A stretch of DNA of 64,000 nt from Oceaniglobus indicus (GTDB lineage: Bacteria > Pseudomonadota > Alphaproteobacteria > Rhodobacterales > Rhodobacteraceae). Where the stretch lies: assembly GCF_002751875.1 (NCBI RefSeq), contig NZ_NMZM01000007.1, positions 1 to 64,000 on the forward strand. Direction: 5' to 3'. A program made the translations under genes and the position numbers. Shown here in pieces: positions 62,356 to 64,000 of the stretch (within the stretch, counting starts at the first letter, position 1; each line of letters opens with the position of its first letter). The notes beneath the pieces were generated by a model. It saw nothing but the letters and a program-made list of their open reading frames with translations. It searched no databases and had not been told where the DNA came from.

Positions 62356-63519
62356 ATGCCCAAAATTCGCCCCCTGATCGCGCCTGTCGGCGTTGCCCTG
62401 TTCTTCACCGCGGGTGTCGCATCGGCCGGCGCCGATACCGCCCGGATGAGCGAGGACATCACCGATCTGTATGGCGCGGTGGCCTTCATGGAGGCACAGC
62501 CACGCGCGCTGATCCTGGTTGCGATCAACGACGGCGCGGTGATCTTTCGTGGATACGGCGAAACCGCCGAAGGGGCGGGGCAGGCGCCAAGCCGTGACAG
62601 CGTGTTTCGCATCGGCTCGATCTCGAAGGTGATGGCGGGACAGGTTCTGGCCGCGATGGACGTGGCAGGGGTTGTCGCGCTGGACGATCCGGTGGCGCGC
62701 CATCTGCCGGACATGCCCGGACTGTCGTTCGACAGCACGCCGATGCGCCTGATCGACACTGCAACCCAAAGTGCCGGCGTGTTGCGGGAATTGCCCCAGG
62801 ACGGGCAGGCGGGGCAGAACCCCGATGCGGTCCAGACTGTCGAAACCATCGCCGCCTATATGGCGGGCGAACCGATGGTGTTCGCGCCGGGGCAGCGTGC
62901 GTTGTATTCCAACCTCGGTTTTCAGATCCTCGGCGCCGCACTGGCCGCCGCCGGTGGCGGCAGTTACGGCGACATGTTGCAGGCGCATCTGACCGATCCG
63001 CTGGACATGCCGGCCACCGGGATCGGGCCGCGGCGCGCCGACGATATGGCCAGGTTGATGACCAGCTATGATTTCACCGGTGCGCCCGTGCCCCATTGGC
63101 CGCCCGGCGATCTTCTGGGCGCCTCGGGCGGTGTGTTCACGACCGCCGATGACATGGCGACCTGGATGCAGTGGAACCTTGCCGACCACTCGGCCCGCCC
63201 GCGCGACGCTGAAACGCGCGACCTGATGCACAAGGTCTGGCGCGACCGCGATGATTTCGCGTCGGTGTCGCTGATGGATGAATCCGGGGCGATGGATGGC
63301 ATCGGGTTGGGCTGGGTGGCGATGGATCAGACGCCCTATCGCCCCTTCACGCTGCAAAAGGCGGGGGCGCATGGCGGGTTCATGGCCTATGTCGCGCTGG
63401 CACCGGACAAGCGGGCCGGGGTGTTCGCCCTGATCAACGAATTCGATTTCGCCAAGGCCCGGATCGTCACCGAAGCGGCGAACGCCCTGTTGGCCGATCT
63501 GCCCGGCCAAGCCAGATGA
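62356..63519 (+). CDS. Serine beta-lactamase-like hydrolase (class C / esterase family)
   Basis: 387 residues with a signal peptide (cleavage near SAGA, about residue 26). Catalytic Ser-x-x-Lys in GSISKVMAG, Tyr-x-Asn in LYSNLGF, and a His-Gly-Gly-type box in GAHGGFM, which corresponds to the KTG region. The family contains penicillin-binding esterases, AmpC-like enzymes and peptidases; substrate unknown. Probably the last gene of the glmM direction, with a terminator right behind. Confidence 0.87.
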   Translation: MPKIRPLIAPVGVALFFTAGVASAGADTARMSEDITDLYGAVAFMEAQPRALILVAINDGAVIFRGYGETAEGAGQAPSRDSVFRIGSISKVMAGQVLAAMDVAGVVALDDPVARHLPDMPGLSFDSTPMRLIDTATQSAGVLRELPQDGQAGQNPDAVQTVETIAAYMAGEPMVFAPGQRALYSNLGFQILGAALAAAGGGSYGDMLQAHLTDPLDMPATGIGPRRADDMARLMTSYDFTGAPVPHWPPGDLLGASGGVFTTADDMATWMQWNLADHSARPRDAETRDLMHKVWRDRDDFASVSLMDESGAMDGIGLGWVAMDQTPYRPFTLQKAGAHGGFMAYVALAPDKRAGVFALINEFDFAKARIVTEAANALLADLPGQAR

Positions 63520-63520
63520 A

Positions 63521-63546
63521 CAGGGCGCCCGCATCGGGGCGCCCTG
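63521..63546. terminator. Bidirectional terminator between hydrolase and ilvC
   Basis: A perfect 10-bp stem (CAGGGCGCCC with GGGCGCCCTG) and loop GCATCG lie 2 bases after the hydrolase stop and 13 bases after the end of ilvC on the other strand. Confidence 0.7.
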
Positions 63547-63558
63547 CATGTTTCGATC

Positions 63559-64000
<442 letters not shown>

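Overview
The window is GC-rich DNA from an alphaproteobacterium, almost certainly order Rhodobacterales (Roseobacter/Paracoccaceae type). The evidence is the gene content and order of the chromosomal part: glyQ and glyS flanking a small DUF6446-like gene, a glyS-linked PPDK-like gene, an Entner-Doudoroff edd, a SAM-II riboswitch in front of metZ, folE2, a TRAP dicarboxylate-type transporter and a fused FdsB.

Region 1 (1 to about 6,840) is accessory DNA. It holds the end of an IS3-family element, a gene fragment cut off by it, a complete IS903-group IS5 element with a 9-bp target duplication inserted at the 5' end of a small membrane-protein gene, and a tandem pair of paralogous tyrosine recombinases. 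The first recombinase has a full catalytic set. The second has lost the catalytic His (to Glu) and the nucleophilic Tyr (to Phe).

Region 2 (6,845 to 21,059) is a compact integrated element of about 14.2 kb bounded by 50-bp direct repeats. The right copy is the 3' half of an intact tRNA-Asn gene and the left copy is a tRNA fragment. Inside are an integrase with putative arm sites at both ends, an AlpA-type regulator, a primase-helicase followed by an iteron cluster (probable origin), and a tightly overlapping rightward operon. That operon ends in a putative small terminase, a zinc-knuckle protein and a large terminase split into separate ATPase and nuclease genes. After it come an HNH nuclease, a DUF3489 regulator and a putative restriction-modification cargo. 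No portal, capsid or tail gene is present. The layout fits a phage satellite (PICI-like) with its own packaging motor, and this is the most interesting system in the window. Large stem-loops precede three of its transcription blocks.

Region 3 (21,086 to 64,000) is ordinary chromosome. It contains an MBL hydrolase divergent from a sensor kinase; rlmI with a PIN-domain gene; edd behind a LacI-type operator; tRNA-Leu; an HpcH/HpaI aldolase; a LysR, hydro-lyase and TRAP transporter locus; purD; xseA; alkB; a lone fused fdsB; ftsY, mgtC and yciB; SAM-II-metZ; folE2; trkH; a trypsin-like protein without catalytic residues; glyQ, DUF6446-like, glyS and a PPDK-like gene; a SleB hydrolase; a folB-folP-glmM operon; a serine beta-lactamase-like hydrolase; and the 3' part of ilvC. 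Anomalies here are a low-GC patch inside glyS, the dead protease and the altered nucleotide-binding region of the PPDK-like protein.
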